Assembly (NCBI GenBank): GCA_008360955.1
Contig: LUCM01004938.1
Coordinates: 148,272-212,271 of the forward strand
DNA: 64,000 bases
Reading direction: 5' to 3'
Source: Fasciolopsis buskii
Taxonomy: Eukaryota > Platyhelminthes > Trematoda > Plagiorchiida > Fasciolidae
Part shown: positions 45,537 through 60,649 of the stretch, in pieces
Position numbering within the stretch: the stretch's first letter is position 1
How the letters are laid out: the number at the start of each line of letters is the position of its first letter
Made by a program: the position numbers and the translations under genes
The notes under the pieces: model-generated
What the model saw: only the letters and a program-made list of their open reading frames with translations
What the model was told of the DNA's origin: nothing
Database searches by the model: none

Positions 45537-48068
45537 ATGTGGACTATAACGTGTGAACAAAAAGAAGTGAAGCAAGTGGTTGTCGCTGACGGCCAACCAG
45601 GTCACCAGATCCTTGATCTTTCTTGTCTTTGCTGTGGTGTGCATTATTGAGGGCAAGCTAATTCGGTATCCTTGGTATTGGCTCATCCAATGGTAATGGT
45701 CATTGGGTGGTCATGCGAACTGAAGCTCTGAGTAATGAGGAGTGTACTGTTAGCTTTATCCTCTTTCATAAAAATTGCAAAATCAAATCTGGAACGTGTA
45801 AGACTGCATGCAGTCACAAAAGAAATAAGTAACAGGGTGTCCTAATAACACAACTTAACTGATGGAATATGAACGTTTTTGAAGTACGCTCACCGAATTA
45901 GCAAGATGCCCAATATCGGAATGGAACAACAGTGTCAGTCAAGAACGATTATCGTAAGTGGATTGAAGTAACCAAAAATAACCAGGTGCATTTTGAACTT
46001 TCAATGATTTCGATTTCGGTTGCAAAGGAAAAGACCTCATTTGGAATTGTTTACCATAGGGTATCAACATTCATTTCACTGTTACCAAATCTGGAATTTC
46101 AGCAAAATCACTTGGTCCAACTTGTTATAAGCTATCGGTGGAGAAAATATCCACCGAAATGACAAACCGACATTCGAACTTCGCTGACGAGTTGGCTTTC
46201 AAGTGCCTACTGAACCTCCCAACGTGGCATATACGTGTGGTTTCAACTACTCGGTTTGTACGGCAGTAAGTATTTGATGTCACTAGTGGCCACTCTGTAT
46301 AAAGTCCAATCACTTCGACAAATTTTAGTAGGATTTGCAAAAGTTTACTACTAATTTGCACATAATCCATCACACCATATCTGGAGACTATGGTTACCTA
46401 TCCCGCTCTTCTGGGCTCGTATCTCATTCTGACAATAATAACAGAAAGATACACATGCCAATCATGTTTTGCACATCTTCCAAGGTTTCTTGATAACCTT
46501 CGTTCAATGTGCATCATAAAAAGCAACAAATTTGTCATTCACCGGCGAGAAGACCTGTTCTAGTTACCGCGCATGTTTATCCTCATTGATGAATCTTAAT
46601 ATTTTCGTACCATTATTGAACTGTTATCGGAAGTCAGTATGTTCGCACTGGTCTATTTTTGCCCATTCACGATGAAAAGTATGTGATTTTATGCTGAAAT
46701 ATTTATTTTATTGGTATTAAATTAACCTGTTTCCGTGCCTTTTTCGTAGTTTCTTCGATCAATTCCTGTCAAAAATAGTTGATGTTTTTTAACTGACATC
46801 CCTTTGTCAGGATATTCAAACGGTAATATTAGTATTTACCATTGGAATTTCTCCCCTTAATTTTCAACGTGTGTATAAATTTGTATCTACGTTTTGTAAT
46901 AATTCATGTTTTTCATTTTTTTCTAATTTTGAACAATTCCATGCCACTTGGCAACTTCAGGTCAAGAACAGTCAATAACACTTAATGATCATGAACTTAG
47001 CAATTATCTTTCCAATTAATATTATTATTGTAGCACTCAAGGCGAAATAATTTTACTGTTCTCGCTCTCTTTTCTGCTGTTCCACGAGGCATACAAGATG
47101 TAGATATTTAGGTGAATCGTGTTAGTACCATTCCGTTCTAAATGGGCGGTTTTAGCGGTAAAGTTTCATAAGAATCGATAATAATGGAACGAAGATGCCC
47201 TTTTCACTGAGACAAGACTGGCTCAAGAATTTGAAGTGGACTTTACAAACCATTTGCACGACCGGTTTAGTCAAGGTGGGAACTTCGGCGAAGTCAAGAT
47301 TCAGTGTATTTCTGCAAGAATTATCCACTAACTGGTGCAGGTTTAGCGATAGACAGGGGAGGGGGAAACGTGCCCAAATAATTTTGGTTTTATGCGAATT
47401 CGTTTCTTCTTATTACTTTAAAATATGCTTTCACATTCCACGCCAGTAAATTGTCAACTTATTTATAGCGGGATTGTCCGATGAAACACGCTTTCACTAA
47501 TTATATTCTCAAGGTCAAAATGTCCGTATACTGCGGTATTTTCGTTTTTATTCCGAGAATCATGTGGACATGGCCACCGGGTTTCGATTCAGTTATGCTT
47601 GAGAAGCAAACTTACTTCACTCAAAAATGAGGCATACTGCACAATTACCTCTTGATCATCGTGAATAATATGTAAACGGAACAAATCGGCCTAAAGAAAC
47701 CATCAGTTAGGGGAGGATTGACTAAATCCTTCGAATTCCCCCGGGGGTTGCACACTACCGAACACTGATTGAGAAGAACGTGAACAAGATTTCGGGTAAT
47801 TTGTCGCTATCAAGAAATTCTAAAGTTCCAAAGAGTTTTATGCATATAAAAAAGATAAACGATCAGCAAAGAAGAATCTCTACTGCAGTTAACTACAAAT
47901 CCGTGAGGGTAATCGTTCGAGTTTGCTTAAATGTTTAAATCACCGCCCAAAAGGGCTTTGGTACATTTATTTAACAAAACATTTCTAATGTCTAATATCT
48001 GTTTGATTTGTTTTACGACGAACATAAACGGCAATTTGGAATTGATTTCTGCCCGTGGAAAAGAGATA

Positions 48069-48102
48069 TGGTATGCCCATCCAGCATCGCTGGGCCATAC
48101 CA
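48069..48102. repeat. Imperfect hairpin
   Basis: TGGTATG (48069-48075) pairs with CATACCA (48096-48102). Inside it CCAGC and GCTGG pair again around ATC. It stands alone, with no gene or T-run beside it. Confidence 0.6.
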
Positions 48103-51100
48103 GATACATGTGTGGATAAGAAGGCAGTTTCTGATATTCTTATCCAACATGTCAATGGCTAAGCACAAAACCGAACATATTAAATGACCTGTTCAATGCA
48201 CTTATCCCATAACGTGCAACCTCGATCACTCTGCAATGAATAATCGAACATGGCTGTTTTATTTTTGGCTCAGAAATGCCGTTCATTTTTGGGAATTTTT
48301 TCTATTCATTGGGGTAACCTTTCTTCGACTGGAAAATATTTAGTTGTAGTTTGGAATTAAAGTGACACAAAGACAAACTAAAAACGGTGGCTATTCTATT
48401 TCTCCATATGTTTTCTACTGACTTAATTTCCATTCATGGATCTTGACCACATCTTTAGTTGCAAACATATGCGAGCACCCTGATGCCAGAAAATAATGGA
48501 GTCAATTAGATTGGCAAATGGTCGTGGATGGCACTTGAAAAATTTACTTTTCAGTTTGTGCGGACATCTATGACTGTCCAGATCAGCCTATTTCTCTGCT
48601 ACCCACGTCTGATCACATCTGTACTATACACATTTTGGTTCGAGACTCGGTCCCTCAAATTTTGTCTGATCTGAATAGGAAAACTTGCAGCGTGACCGAT
48701 GGACTGAAATCTATTTACCGTAAGGTGCACTCTGAACCGGTGGGTCGAGGAACAAACATTTGTTGGATCATACATGCCTCTGCTCTTTGAATATCCAACT
48801 GATGCGGGAAATTCAAAAGCGTGAAGAGTCACGAACGCAAAATGCAAGCATTTTTCATGTGAAATTCACGAGGATTCCATGAAGCCACTTACTTCACGGA
48901 AGTTGCTTTGTTCAAATCCTGATGATAACTGAGGGAATTGATGTAAGTTCCCCGAAAGAACGCCGTGATTATTATTTGCTTGCGATTTGGCAAGTTAAAT
49001 TGATTACACTACCCTAGTCCTAAAAGTTGCACGCAACAAAAGCATTTGGAAAGTCACTTTTTTGTCCAGCATGGCTGACGATATTCCATAGGAAAGCTTT
49101 GGGCCTAACTTGCGAAAACAAAGCCCTTGCAAGGAACAAACAACGTTCCAGCAGTAAACATTTTCTCTTCCCTTCTGAACTAAAATTAGAAGGCATAGAC
49201 CCAAATTGAAAGATCATCGGACGCATTTGGGCCTTCCTGAGTCCACGGTGACCGGACTGGACAAATGACGGAATAGGGAACGCGAATCCGAAGGGGCAAA
49301 TACGAAGAATTGAACACTGGTGCAGGATGAACTAGAAATTTTCGGGACAAGCTGCCGGTCTCCCACATATGTAATTCCGTATCGAGTATAGTACTTTAAT
49401 GTCATCTTTCGCATTGGTCGTAACGTTGAGTCAAGAATTCTCATGGTGTCAAAAAACCGAGAAATCCTGTATTTGTACCTGTAGACTCAAAGCCAATGCC
49501 AACAAGAACAAACAGTGGCAATTTCCTCTCTGATGACGAACGTCTGTCACTTATTATTCAGTGAAAAATTCTGCACAAAATGATCTAGGAAATGGCGAGG
49601 CGAAGGAGCTTTAATCGATGTGTCATGCACAACCGAAGAGTAGTTCTATGCATTAAAATTCTAATATGATGGTATTGTTAAATCAATAGTCAATATACTG
49701 GAGTTGCAACGGTAATATTTTGTGTAAGGTAAATCCTTGTAAGAATTCCAGGTACAAAATATTTGCGTGAACTGATGCGCAGTAACGTACTGTGCAAGTC
49801 GTTTGCGCAGCTGAACTAGCCGTGTATTTGTTTGATGTTTGGTTAGGCATTGGATATATAAATCTCAGGAAAAAAGGTACCGATGCATGCGGATTTAACG
49901 ACAACAATATCAGGCTCTATACGGGAGAGTAAAAGAACAGATGAACAGGCCAACTACAGAATTTAAATTAACCTGAAACATGTGGTTTTTCAAATGGCGA
50001 ATCATCAATGACAACCAAGCAGAAATCGAGGAATTGTGATAAGTGGTTTGGTGCAAGTTTTCTTCACCCTCCTCTGTTATCCCTAAAAAACATTGGGCCA
50101 GTTTCTTGATACACTAACTTTACCTACTTCAGTCACCTGGATATTTGTGAAGATCAGGCTGTTTGGTCATCTCAAACACAATTCAAGTAGGAGAACATTA
50201 TCAAGCCGAATTCGGTTAGGCATCGATTAGGGTGACTGCAAGAGTAGACAGTGATCTGTCCAGGAAGGATAACATTTCCAAAGCACGGTAGTTAGTCAGC
50301 TTATTGGTATGATTCGAAGTTTTTCAGTTTGATAATATCATAGCTCACTGACTTCTGGTGGCCACAATGGAAACTTGCAGGGTGAAGGCCCCACCAAAAT
50401 GTACACTCAGTCCAACATTCTACGAGAGAGTCTTTACGTGCTTATCAAAGCATGCTGATTGACGGTCCAATCCGCAAATGGCAGCCATCAGTTAATCGGT
50501 CGGTTTACGGCCCCCTTTTCATCACACTTTGTAATGCAAACTATCTGAAGCGGGCCGTGTTCGCAGTTGAAATGCTGAACATCCTCATATGCTTCCGCTT
50601 TTAATTTCCCAGTATACATTTCCTCTGTCATTCATGAAATACCACCTGTATGGTAATTCAGCAAGAAGCGTGATAAAACGTGAGTGGCCTGACCCATATG
50701 TGGAGGTTCTATACAGATTTCGAACTCAAGTTGCGCACTACGAGACATCACAATTTTGCAGCAAGATAACTGCCAGCAGTTGATCAGATTTTATCGATAG
50801 AATAACCGATAGAAAACTTGCTTGTTATTCCTGACAGTCTTGCGATACTGATTATCTGCTGATCAGCTGTCAGACTGAAAATTATCGGAATTTGAAAACA
50901 ACATTTCAAAATGTAGTGTAATAATTTTTTTAAAGTTGAATTCGATTTCAAATAATGGTTCCATCGGAATACATCGTTTTTCTGGATGAACTGCACCGTT
51001 CAAATAGGTTACCATTATACTCCCCGTCAGGTTAATATTGATGATAGCTTCCTTAAAGTAATTTACTACCAGAAGTTACGTTAGCTTTGTATACTTTGCA

Positions 51101-51148
51101 GTCGTAAAATTTATCTGACCTACGGCTAACGGAAACTGGATTATTCCA

Positions 51149-51362
51149 TAGCCAGGTTGTTTTGAAAACATTTACGCTGCTTACCAGCGGACAATTTTGG
51201 CTCATGGTGTTCGGTGCAGCTTCCATCCAACACTCCGGTGCATTACTGTTCACCACAAGTGTACTGTACCAGCTGGGTATCATCGGAATATTCATCGGTG
51301 AAAAAGTCTGGCAATACCAGTTTTGGTTTAAAAAACAACCAAAACTATTAAGGTTTCCGTAG
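51149..51362. other. Candidate exon, strand uncertain
   Basis: A GC-richer patch is open in several frames. The plus frame reads LLTSGQFWLMVFGAASIQHS, then GALLFTTSVLYQLGIIGIF and IGEKVW, like two membrane helices, after a possible acceptor CTTACCAG. The minus frame reads WYSTLVVNSNAPECWMEAAP, then NTMSQNCPL, into a consensus donor CTG/GTAAGC. The donor favours the minus strand; the hydrophobic run favours the plus strand. I cannot decide and recognise neither. Confidence 0.25.
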
Positions 51363-53932
51363 CCGACCTCGTAAGTCTTACGAGTAAACTATGCATTTAT
51401 ACATTTCCAGTTTTCTATGGAATATTTTACCATGCATTGTCCTGATATTAGTTTTATAGCTTTTACCAAACCATAAGTGTTCGCTACCCTTAAGTGGGAA
51501 GCAGTATTGTAATTGACCAAAATGGAAAATAGTAAACAACGAAGTGTAAATGTACTGGACTGCTGTGTGACTAAGGGATCAACTTTGTGGCATTTGAACA
51601 AAGAAGTCCAAGCTTCGAGTCCTCAGACATCGATCACTTCCGACACTTGGCAGTTTTCAACTGTACTTTGTCCCTTCCTGGGTACGGAGTAATGTACGCC
51701 GCCTAATGTGAACGCAAGTGATGTATAAACGAATAAACATTGCAGAACCAAATAACGATCCGTAAATTATTTCATATGGGGAAATTGGATTGGGAGATAA
51801 AATTCCATAGGACTTTAATGATCAATTTAGTGTCATCTTTTGATATGATACTCCTAAATTCAGGATTGTTTTGCACTGTCGGAAGTTATGATCAACCGCC
51901 GTCGTGTGGAATAGTTGCTGAGATTGTTGAGTTGCTACTTCGCGTGCAAAGGCTGGCAACTAGCCCGCTAGGTCAGGTGTTAGCCTTCTATTCACTTACA
52001 CTTTGATACACATATTCATACTTTGCATAAGAACGAATCCAGATTTCCAAGCCACCTAAGCCGATTTCGGTTGGCGTCTCAATATGACAGGTTTTTTGAA
52101 ACGATTATTGAATACACAACTTACATTTTTAGTTTAAGCTGATCAAGAATCAAACCTTATCTTCTGGTTCATCTGCTTCCTAGCCCAATTCGTGGTCTGT
52201 TTTGCACGCATTGGAAAAGTAACTAAGCCTCTAATCCATTGGTGACCCGGTTCGGTGTTTCTAGTGAAATTGTTGCACCATTAACTTTCTTTCTTCTGCA
52301 GGATACGAATTTCACGTAAACTCCCATCCATCTCCACGTACGATAATTAACGAGCTTAGCAGACAGTTATATACATCGGAACCACCCAAAGCACGAATAA
52401 TTTAGTAATCTTGTGATGTCGCCGCGTGATAAGTACATCAAGGGCAATCAATCCAAAGGTGTGCACAGAATGGCACATTAGCGTTAATTTCCTAATTGTG
52501 GAACTTATCTCACTGATACTCCGGACACTGAAGGGGACCAAACTGTTTGCAAAGAAGTATCACCTCCAAACATTCAGTATGCATAGTTAAAACTGGTGTT
52601 GGAAATTTTGTACACTGTACTTCGTACTGTTCACTGCTGGGATCAAACTTAACCCACATTACATTTGTAGTTAAATATCACTGTGAAGCTCAACTGCATT
52701 AATTTTATTCAGTTACTCATGGGATCTTTATTTTAAGGAGAGAAATTCACCTGTGGTCTATTCAAACTTGTTCTCGATAGTCTTAATTCATCAACGATGA
52801 GGCTGAGTACGCCAAGCGATTCGTCAGCTGCGTAAAGTGGCCTTTCAGCTAGCATGAACTTACCAGGCATTTTTCTTGTGACTTGGTTTTGCGCATCTAA
52901 CTTAGAGTTCACAAAAGTTGTAAATTCATTAAGCAAACGAAGTTAGCTCGTTAAAAATGCATCTACTGGCAGTTCATAGATACAGTGCAACCAACCAGAT
53001 GAGCAGAGAACACCAAATACGTGAATCAAAAAAGAAGTATGAAACATGAATAGAAGGAAATCATACTATTTTTAGATTACGGATGAAAAATATTGATGTA
53101 TTCTTTCTCTAACTCCGCTAAACGTTTACTTTGTTTTCTACCGCTGACTTGTCAGATGTGGTCAAGTAAATTTTATCTGCCCGCGTAGACTGTTTTAGCC
53201 ACGTTCCTAGTGTGATGGTAAGGAAAACAATCAAGATGATCTGCAAAATAGATTTTCCGGCTTTGCTGAAATTTTTGCTCTCGGTAGAAGCACAAACCCC
53301 TTGGGAATACGTGTAGCTAAGATGTCCGTAAATATTCAGTTCTATTTTAAGATTGTAATACTTTTGATAGATATTCGCAAAATAGTTTTAACAATAAAAG
53401 TCGATCACGGTTTCCAAACCATTTCAAAGAGTTAAAGTCCGGAGATAGTCTGCTGGAACATTTACCATGGACTAACTCAAACAATTAAGTTGCTTGGAAT
53501 TTCAAATGGTCGGTATATTTGCAGGTAAAGGAAACCAAATTAGGCAAAAATAATTGGGACACGCACGAAACACAAAATGCCTTAATTCTACATTCGACAA
53601 AACAGCCCCGAATAAACTTGTACTCATGTTTCTTTCCGGCATTTTTCAAATGCGTCCATCAAGTTTGGGCAAAGTAAGTTGAAACCGTGTTTGTTGCCTT
53701 TAGTTGGAGAAATTCATCATCATTCGGTTTAACTCAGGCTAGACATTTTAAGATTCAAGGATGATCATGTCGATCACTGAATTAGTGCTTATTTGCTTGC
53801 GATCGAAAATTGTCTCCTTTTCTGGGCATCGCTGAATGACAAGGTCAGAACACGAAACACTTGTGACATGAAACCGATTTAGGGATTTTTAGCAAAAAGC
53901 GGGTTTCTTGTTAGGGGGGAGTACCCGTACCA

Positions 53933-54139
53933 CTAGCCCGATTGACTTTGCTTGTTTATTTCATGTGCAATAGCAAAAACAAAATGTCCAAATACATCGG
54001 TTTGACTCGAGTTCGGATCAATATTGAGAGGGTGGAAGCATGAACACATCAACTGTTTACCAAGTGGGTTGCTATTTGGTCCGTCTACAATAACTACAGT
54101 TTTCTTTGTAACTCCTCCTTGGTTTTCCAAATTTGACAT
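53933..54139 (-). other. Small open frame with ATG, unrecognised
   Basis: The 68-codon frame starts MSNLENQGGVTKKTVVIVDG and continues PNSNPLGKQLMCSCFHPLNI to TAG. Its composition is balanced and protein-like. There is no signal peptide, repeat or known motif. No promoter or polyadenylation context was found. It could be a first exon or chance. Confidence 0.2.
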
Positions 54140-57100
54140 CCCGTTGCAAGTAAAGTAACTTGCATCCTGTAAACCCAGGAATGAACCATTTTTGAGAACA
54201 GCATTTGCAAACGATCAGGATAGCCAGATTTTATTGTGCACCTTGGAAAATTTCTAATAAAACTCTAACGTTTTGTTGTACATCAGAATGATCTCACAAA
54301 TTAAATAACATTGTAGCTGTAAATTTGTTGCCTGTAAAATAACCAAACACATGCTGGATTCTTTCTAAAACAACAGCGGTCAAATTAGCCGACAAGTAAA
54401 TTTCTATAACTAAAGAGAAGCAGACATTCAAATGCGAACTGTATTTTTACCTCTATTTCAAGCCACCTACAATAAATCAGAGTAGGATACAGAAAAACCA
54501 GAGCAACCGCCTCGCTGGTGGTGTTAATTTTATCTATTTCTGCTAGTTCATTCTTAAGAGTAATCCAGAATAGCGATAAAAATTTTCAGTATGAATTTTC
54601 CTTGTGTGCACTTGCGTACTAGCTTTAAGACTAGTATTTCCATTTTGCACTTGATCTAGGATTTGGCCGTTGCTCCACTTTAGACAAACAAAGAAACAAG
54701 CCGAGATAGCAGATGCTCTTTGGATAATACAATATCTACTGTGAGCAAACACCAGTTCGTAAAAAATGAGCAGCTGCATTTAGAGCAGGAAAAAAACGTG
54801 TGCCTTACAATTTAGGAATAGGTACCACCCTCAATCGAACGGGGAGGAATAAATGCACAATTCTTGATAACAAAATTATTTGTCAATGACAATTAAGTTA
54901 TGCATCCTAATTGAGTTAGCGATTAACTCGTGCCTGCGCACAAAGGTATAAACACAAATATGTACAAGCTAAAAACTCGATGAGAATCACCGTTGTGAAA
55001 ATAAATGCTCAAGATTTTAGTAAACCGTGAAAGTGATATTTCTATAAGGTAAGTATAGTGCTTCCGTGAAGATTAGCAAAGTGTCGCCAGTAAAAGATGG
55101 ATTGTGGTTTGTGGGGTAGGATAGACAGCTACACATACAGAGCTAAATATACTGGTCGATGTACTCTGCATCTCACCTTACAATACTCATGCACAAATAT
55201 GAACACGTAGGATGAATTCCGTTCCACACCATACAAATACGACCCCAGCAAACTACCTGAATAGACTGGTATAATCCCGAATATCTTTCACTTGAGATGG
55301 GAAATGTTATTGATTACGAACAGCGATAGTTTCGTTAATTACAGAAGCCCATAAGAAGAATCTTTTAGTAATGATCCCTTGTAAGTATTTCACCTGAGTT
55401 GTTAACATGACGACTTTTGGTAAATCATAGCTTCCAATTCTACTTTAACAAAAGGAGTAGACCGATTATACTTATGTGGTTCTTGCCTAGATATGCACAC
55501 CTCGTCCTGGCAATGCCAGACATATCCCGCAATGAGGGACAACGTAAGTGAATTTCAGATCCCCCCAGACAAAGTTAAGAATAGCTAAAATATCAAATGC
55601 TGTAAAATTCATCAAACAAAGTCTAGCCAAACATACGACCATCTGTTTCCACCAGCCATGATTGACCATTTGAATCCCAAAACCGGCAAGGTAATATCTT
55701 TCAATGCAGACAACGGTCATTGCGGCGCTGCTCAGTCAGAGCGAAACGTTGTTGGGTTCTTTCGACAAGAAACAGTAGTAGTCGTTGATCAATGTAGATC
55801 ATACACCAGCGGAATTGAACTTTTTCGTTTCCCCCTGCTTGTGATTATGAGCCTTGCAGTAGGCTAACAAAACTGAAGATTATATTACCATATTGGTGAG
55901 GAATCAGCATACCTGCAAATAAATCACTCGTACAACATTTAGCAAAACTTTTCACGTGGTTCAAAATGTACATATAAACGACAGATAAACAAAAGACTAA
56001 TCCATCTGCAATGCACCTACAACGATGTTGGAGAAAGGCACAGCCCTCTCGATCACAACTTATCTGTCAAGTTATCAGCAATGCAATTAACAAAAATTTC
56101 AAAGGCTTTAGCAAAAGCCCCGTGAAATGTTGGGGAGAAACAAGCACTACTACTGGGAATTAATCCACGCGTTTTTTCAAATGGCGAAAAACGAAATGGT
56201 TGCCCGAGATTTTTCACCTTGCCACCCAAACAAGCATCATCCGGGATTAGATTAGAATTTAACACGAATGATAATCACTCTGACTGGTGCAACTTCGTGG
56301 AACGGGCAATGTGAGCTCACAATTCAACAAAGTCTTCCCATTCGAAACCTGTCCGACATTTGGTTCATCAAAATTTTCTAGGTTTTCATCCGCTCCAACT
56401 TCGTCTTCATCGAAATTGGAAATCCGGTTTCCCGCAAACTATTTGACTATTTTGCAACGTGTGAAATCAAGTCCATTGTCCTGCTACACCTGGGAACCCA
56501 CAAACCTACTAGTGTCAACAAATTTTTAATTTCCGAATTGAATAATCTCAATGGTTTTATTAAACAACCCCAATGTTTGTTCATTTTCGAAATAATTTTC
56601 TAAATGATAACCGTGCTACTCAGGAAGACCAAAGTGTACGGTGGAAATTTGCAGCGAATCCTGGTAATTTTGTGAGGGCAATAAAGATGGGAGTTACCGA
56701 GAAGATTGCACCTCGCCACGCCTGTCTTGCAGACAAGTTTTCCATGCAGTGATTATCAGTCAGTCAAAAAAACAGATTGCCATGTTAGGGTGAAATTATG
56801 CAAACATGTCTATTTTTATAGCACACTGCAGAACGGTTGTTGTTGTTTTTTGAACATATTACTAATTCCTAATTGTTAACCTCTGTAAAAATTTAGAGCG
56901 GCCTGACAAAATTAACAATCACTGTTTTTTCCTGAACTAGTAAAATGCAGTGTTTTTTAACGGAAAGGAGAAATCGCCGCTATTTCTGACACACACGTTT
57001 CTTATTCCATGCAAGTTTTGATATTAAAGAATAGCATGAAACTGGATATGTGCCTTATGCAAAACTCACTGAAGCACATTTTGCTTGATGTCGAGTAAAA

Positions 57101-60100
57101 TGGGAATGGGGTTTCGTTCACAGCGTACCACGTTCTCGAACCCAAATCAAAGTTGATTCGGTACTCAGTTCAAAACGGTCAGTGCTCAGTCCTGAGGAGA
57201 GGCAGGTAATGTTCCTCAGGTTCCACTGGTCATCTGATCATGCAACCTAATTGTATACACACAGAAGATGGAGTCAATTGTATCTAAAAAAGCTGTTGAG
57301 TTTTCTAAAATTTCATTTACTTTCCAAAAGCTGTCTCTTTATCCCAGGGCTCTGGTATTTAGGTGTCAAATATTTTTTTCTGCAACACTAAAAATGAAAC
57401 CCTTTTCAAATAGAAATGGTTAAAATGTGCTATTGCATCACACCAAATACAATAAAAACGATACATAAATAGGGTTCAAAACATAGCTTAAATGCCTCGA
57501 TGGCTCTAGAACGTTGTGTCCTTCGTAGATCAAACTGTCTTCTATGGGGTCCCGATCGTCAAGTATGACGCTAAGATTGCAGGCTTTTGACCCACAGTTG
57601 AAATGACATCGTCAGTTTGTGTGGACATTTGGCTTTATAATCGTTATTAGCTTTGATTTTCGGCCAATTCCACGACTCCGGCTAGCAGAAAAATAATTCC
57701 TTTTCAAGAAGCTCCAAAGGAACGGATTTCTAAGAAACTTCATTGAAGTGCCTTGTTCAGGATAAGAAAGAGGACGAAACGAAGAACGCAATCAGACAAA
57801 ACTATCAATGTACCATGGAACTACCAATTGCCTAAATTGGCTGCAAGGCTAAGTCAAACCGGAAAACATGCCTTTTAAAACCACGAAAGGACCTACACCA
57901 TAACTAAAGATAAGCTACATAAAAAACCTCACAAACTAAGTTAAGTTTTTGGACAGTAATAAATGCTAGTTAAGAGATATATGGCCATTCAAAAAAGCAA
58001 ACAACCCAGATGCAGTCAGACAGGATTTCACTTTCATCCACGAGGATGAATAGCTACACGAGTCCAGTCTGGATGTGGTTGAATAAAAGCAGGTAAGATT
58101 ATGGAAGCCCGGGACTCTTCAAATCATTGGATTAGTTGTCATGCTGAATGACGATGAAAAGAAACTGGTTTAACTCATGAAGGAAAGCGGTAACCGAAGC
58201 ACTGTCTTAAACCTGAATTCCTTGTGTGATAACATCCGTGTAAGCATACCACAAAATAATAACTGCAGAAATCAAAATAACGCGCAGGCCTGACACATTC
58301 TAACTACCCGAACCGAACATTCATCCAACAGAGTTGAAGGTCTGACTCGCCGAATTACTAGTTACGTGCCCGAGGTCAGAATCATGACCGACTGTGCACA
58401 GCCACTAGCAATGGCATCACAACTGGTATTGAAACTTTATGCGTCTCAGTCTCAACCTCAATAATCAGAATCCCCTTAATTGTCTCCGATTTCTTTGCAG
58501 TCCCGTGATAAACCGTGCACACTCGCAGCTGATCTGCTTTTCTCAGTATCTGACGAAGCCGAAAAGCCCTCAGAAACATTTACAACATTATCCCGGTCTT
58601 ACATTCGGTGGATGTTTTTCCTCCTTGTCGCCTAAGAGTACGCCGACAGTAAACTCACAGAATAATGCACGCTGTAGTTTATTGGCAAAGGCAAAACTGA
58701 ATTAGATGGAAAAGGACGCTCAGTTTTGTACCATCAAGAACTCTATCAACAGAAATGCATCGTCTGCCGAGTCCCTCCTTTTGAAACATTAATTGATCTA
58801 TACTGAAATAAAATTTGCTATTTTATTTATTGTTTCTTGAATCATCATTGCCGTTGGGTTGCATTGAACGGAATCCAACATATATCGTTTGTTTTATTTT
58901 CCATTTGCCACTTTGGTATTCTCTCTAGGTGTTTTAGAAGGAAACCATAACACTGAATAGGTTGACTGTTCTACTTCGATATTTTCTTTATCAGTAGTCT
59001 ACAGTTTGTCAAGTCAATGATCATCTGACATTTCTAAAAATCAGCCACAACCTAAGTCGTCTGGCTTGGGTTAAGATGAACGGTAGAATGGGGACTTTTT
59101 ATCGATGTACTCAGAATGTGACTATCATATCTGCCTCGTGTAGATTGCAGCTTTGAACTGAACAGGAACCAGCAGTCCAGTGAGATCACCGTCCGCTGAA
59201 TGAATGATTTTTCACGGCACCATTTGTAATTGATCTGCAAGAAACCATTCATGTAGGACAATTCCAAAGTATACTTTACAGAAAGGGGTGACCTACTAAA
59301 GGTCCAAACACTTCTTCGTTATCTACGATCATCATCTGTGTGGACTTAATGTCACAATGACAATGACTACCAGCTTCAAAAAGCTTGATGAGTTAATTCG
59401 CGTTGCCGTTGTTTGGGTAGGTCGGAGCTTTGTGAATAACTTACGGCTTATTTGCACAAAATCAGCCTAAAACCGTAGTCCTCCACACGATGAAGCTATT
59501 ACCAACAAAGCCTGCAAAGTGAATGACAGTGATCAACAGCACTGCTTGAAAACGTATTCTCGAACTTTGCAACGGTGGTACAAGAGTCACAGTAAAAAGT
59601 AGCAATGGATCTGCCGATATTATTTATAAAAGTATTCAAAAGCTAGAGCAATACGATCCACAGGCAGCAGTTCGTGGTGATTTTTTGCGGTCCGGCAAAT
59701 AGTGGATAAAAGGTGAATGACTGACTTTTCCTGACTTTGCAATATACTGGGCTAAATCTCATTTTTCCGCTAAGCTTGTGGTCACATGGTTGCAGTTAAA
59801 ATTACTTTTGCACTGCACCTATTACATTTTAAGTTCAAACATGAAGAAACACGAAATCTCCGGGTAATAATACCCAGAAAAAATCGTCTGGCTTCCTGGT
59901 CTCTTCTCAAGTCATAAAATCAGTTTCTTTACCTCTTTTTTTACGATGGCATCCCCTTTCTATTTCCCTGCATCCTTGTCTTTCCACGAACTAAGTTGGT
60001 TTAATTCAGATCAAAAAATGGGTGTAATTCTGCCAGCAGTTCTCAGTGACTTAAGCTGACCCGAATGAAGTCCTACTTAGTGTGCGGTCGTGTGGTCAAT

Positions 60101-60649
60101 TCGATTTTGTTAATTGGGTATTTAGTGAAAAGTGATTTGACCCAGCTCCCACCAAAGCAACGTCCCAATGAGTGCCATTTGTGATTCTTAATAACTGACC
60201 TATTCGTGGTGATCATAATTGATACTAGTTCACCATCAGTTACGAACCATTTGCACAGAGATGATTGCAAAAGTTTCTGTTTGTGATTTCACGATTTTCG
60301 GGTTTGTAAAATTTAGGTGAATTTTTTCTTAGCATTGAATTAAGTTAACAAAAAATAAACATTTCCCATTCCCAAATGTAACCTGTAGAAAATAGTCCAT
60401 AAATTTTGTCCTTATTAATCAGTGTGCAATAAAGATAGGTCCAAAAGTTCGATCTAAACAAAAAGGACTTAGTTCCCAAAAGTATTTTGTCTTCAAAGGA
60501 AAATCGATAATTCTTAGGGATATTTTGTGGTAAATACAGGTTCTATGTTTCTCACATTTACTGAGGTATTGGTTTATCCTGTTGCAAATAAGCGATTTTC
60601 TCTACACGTTTGTACCGTTCTGAAATATTGTTCTGATTTAGCAAACTGC

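Larger units (their letters stand above)
44480..60640. other. Long stretch with no named gene
   Basis: In these 16 kb I recognise no gene, RNA or repeat family. A 7-bp hairpin lies at 48069-48102. Coding-like but unassigned pieces occur at 45475-45536, 51149-51362 and 53933-54139 (listed separately). Donor-like words lie at 55050 (AAGGTAAGTA) and elsewhere. It is probably intergenic or intron sequence of a large gene. Confidence 0.4.
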
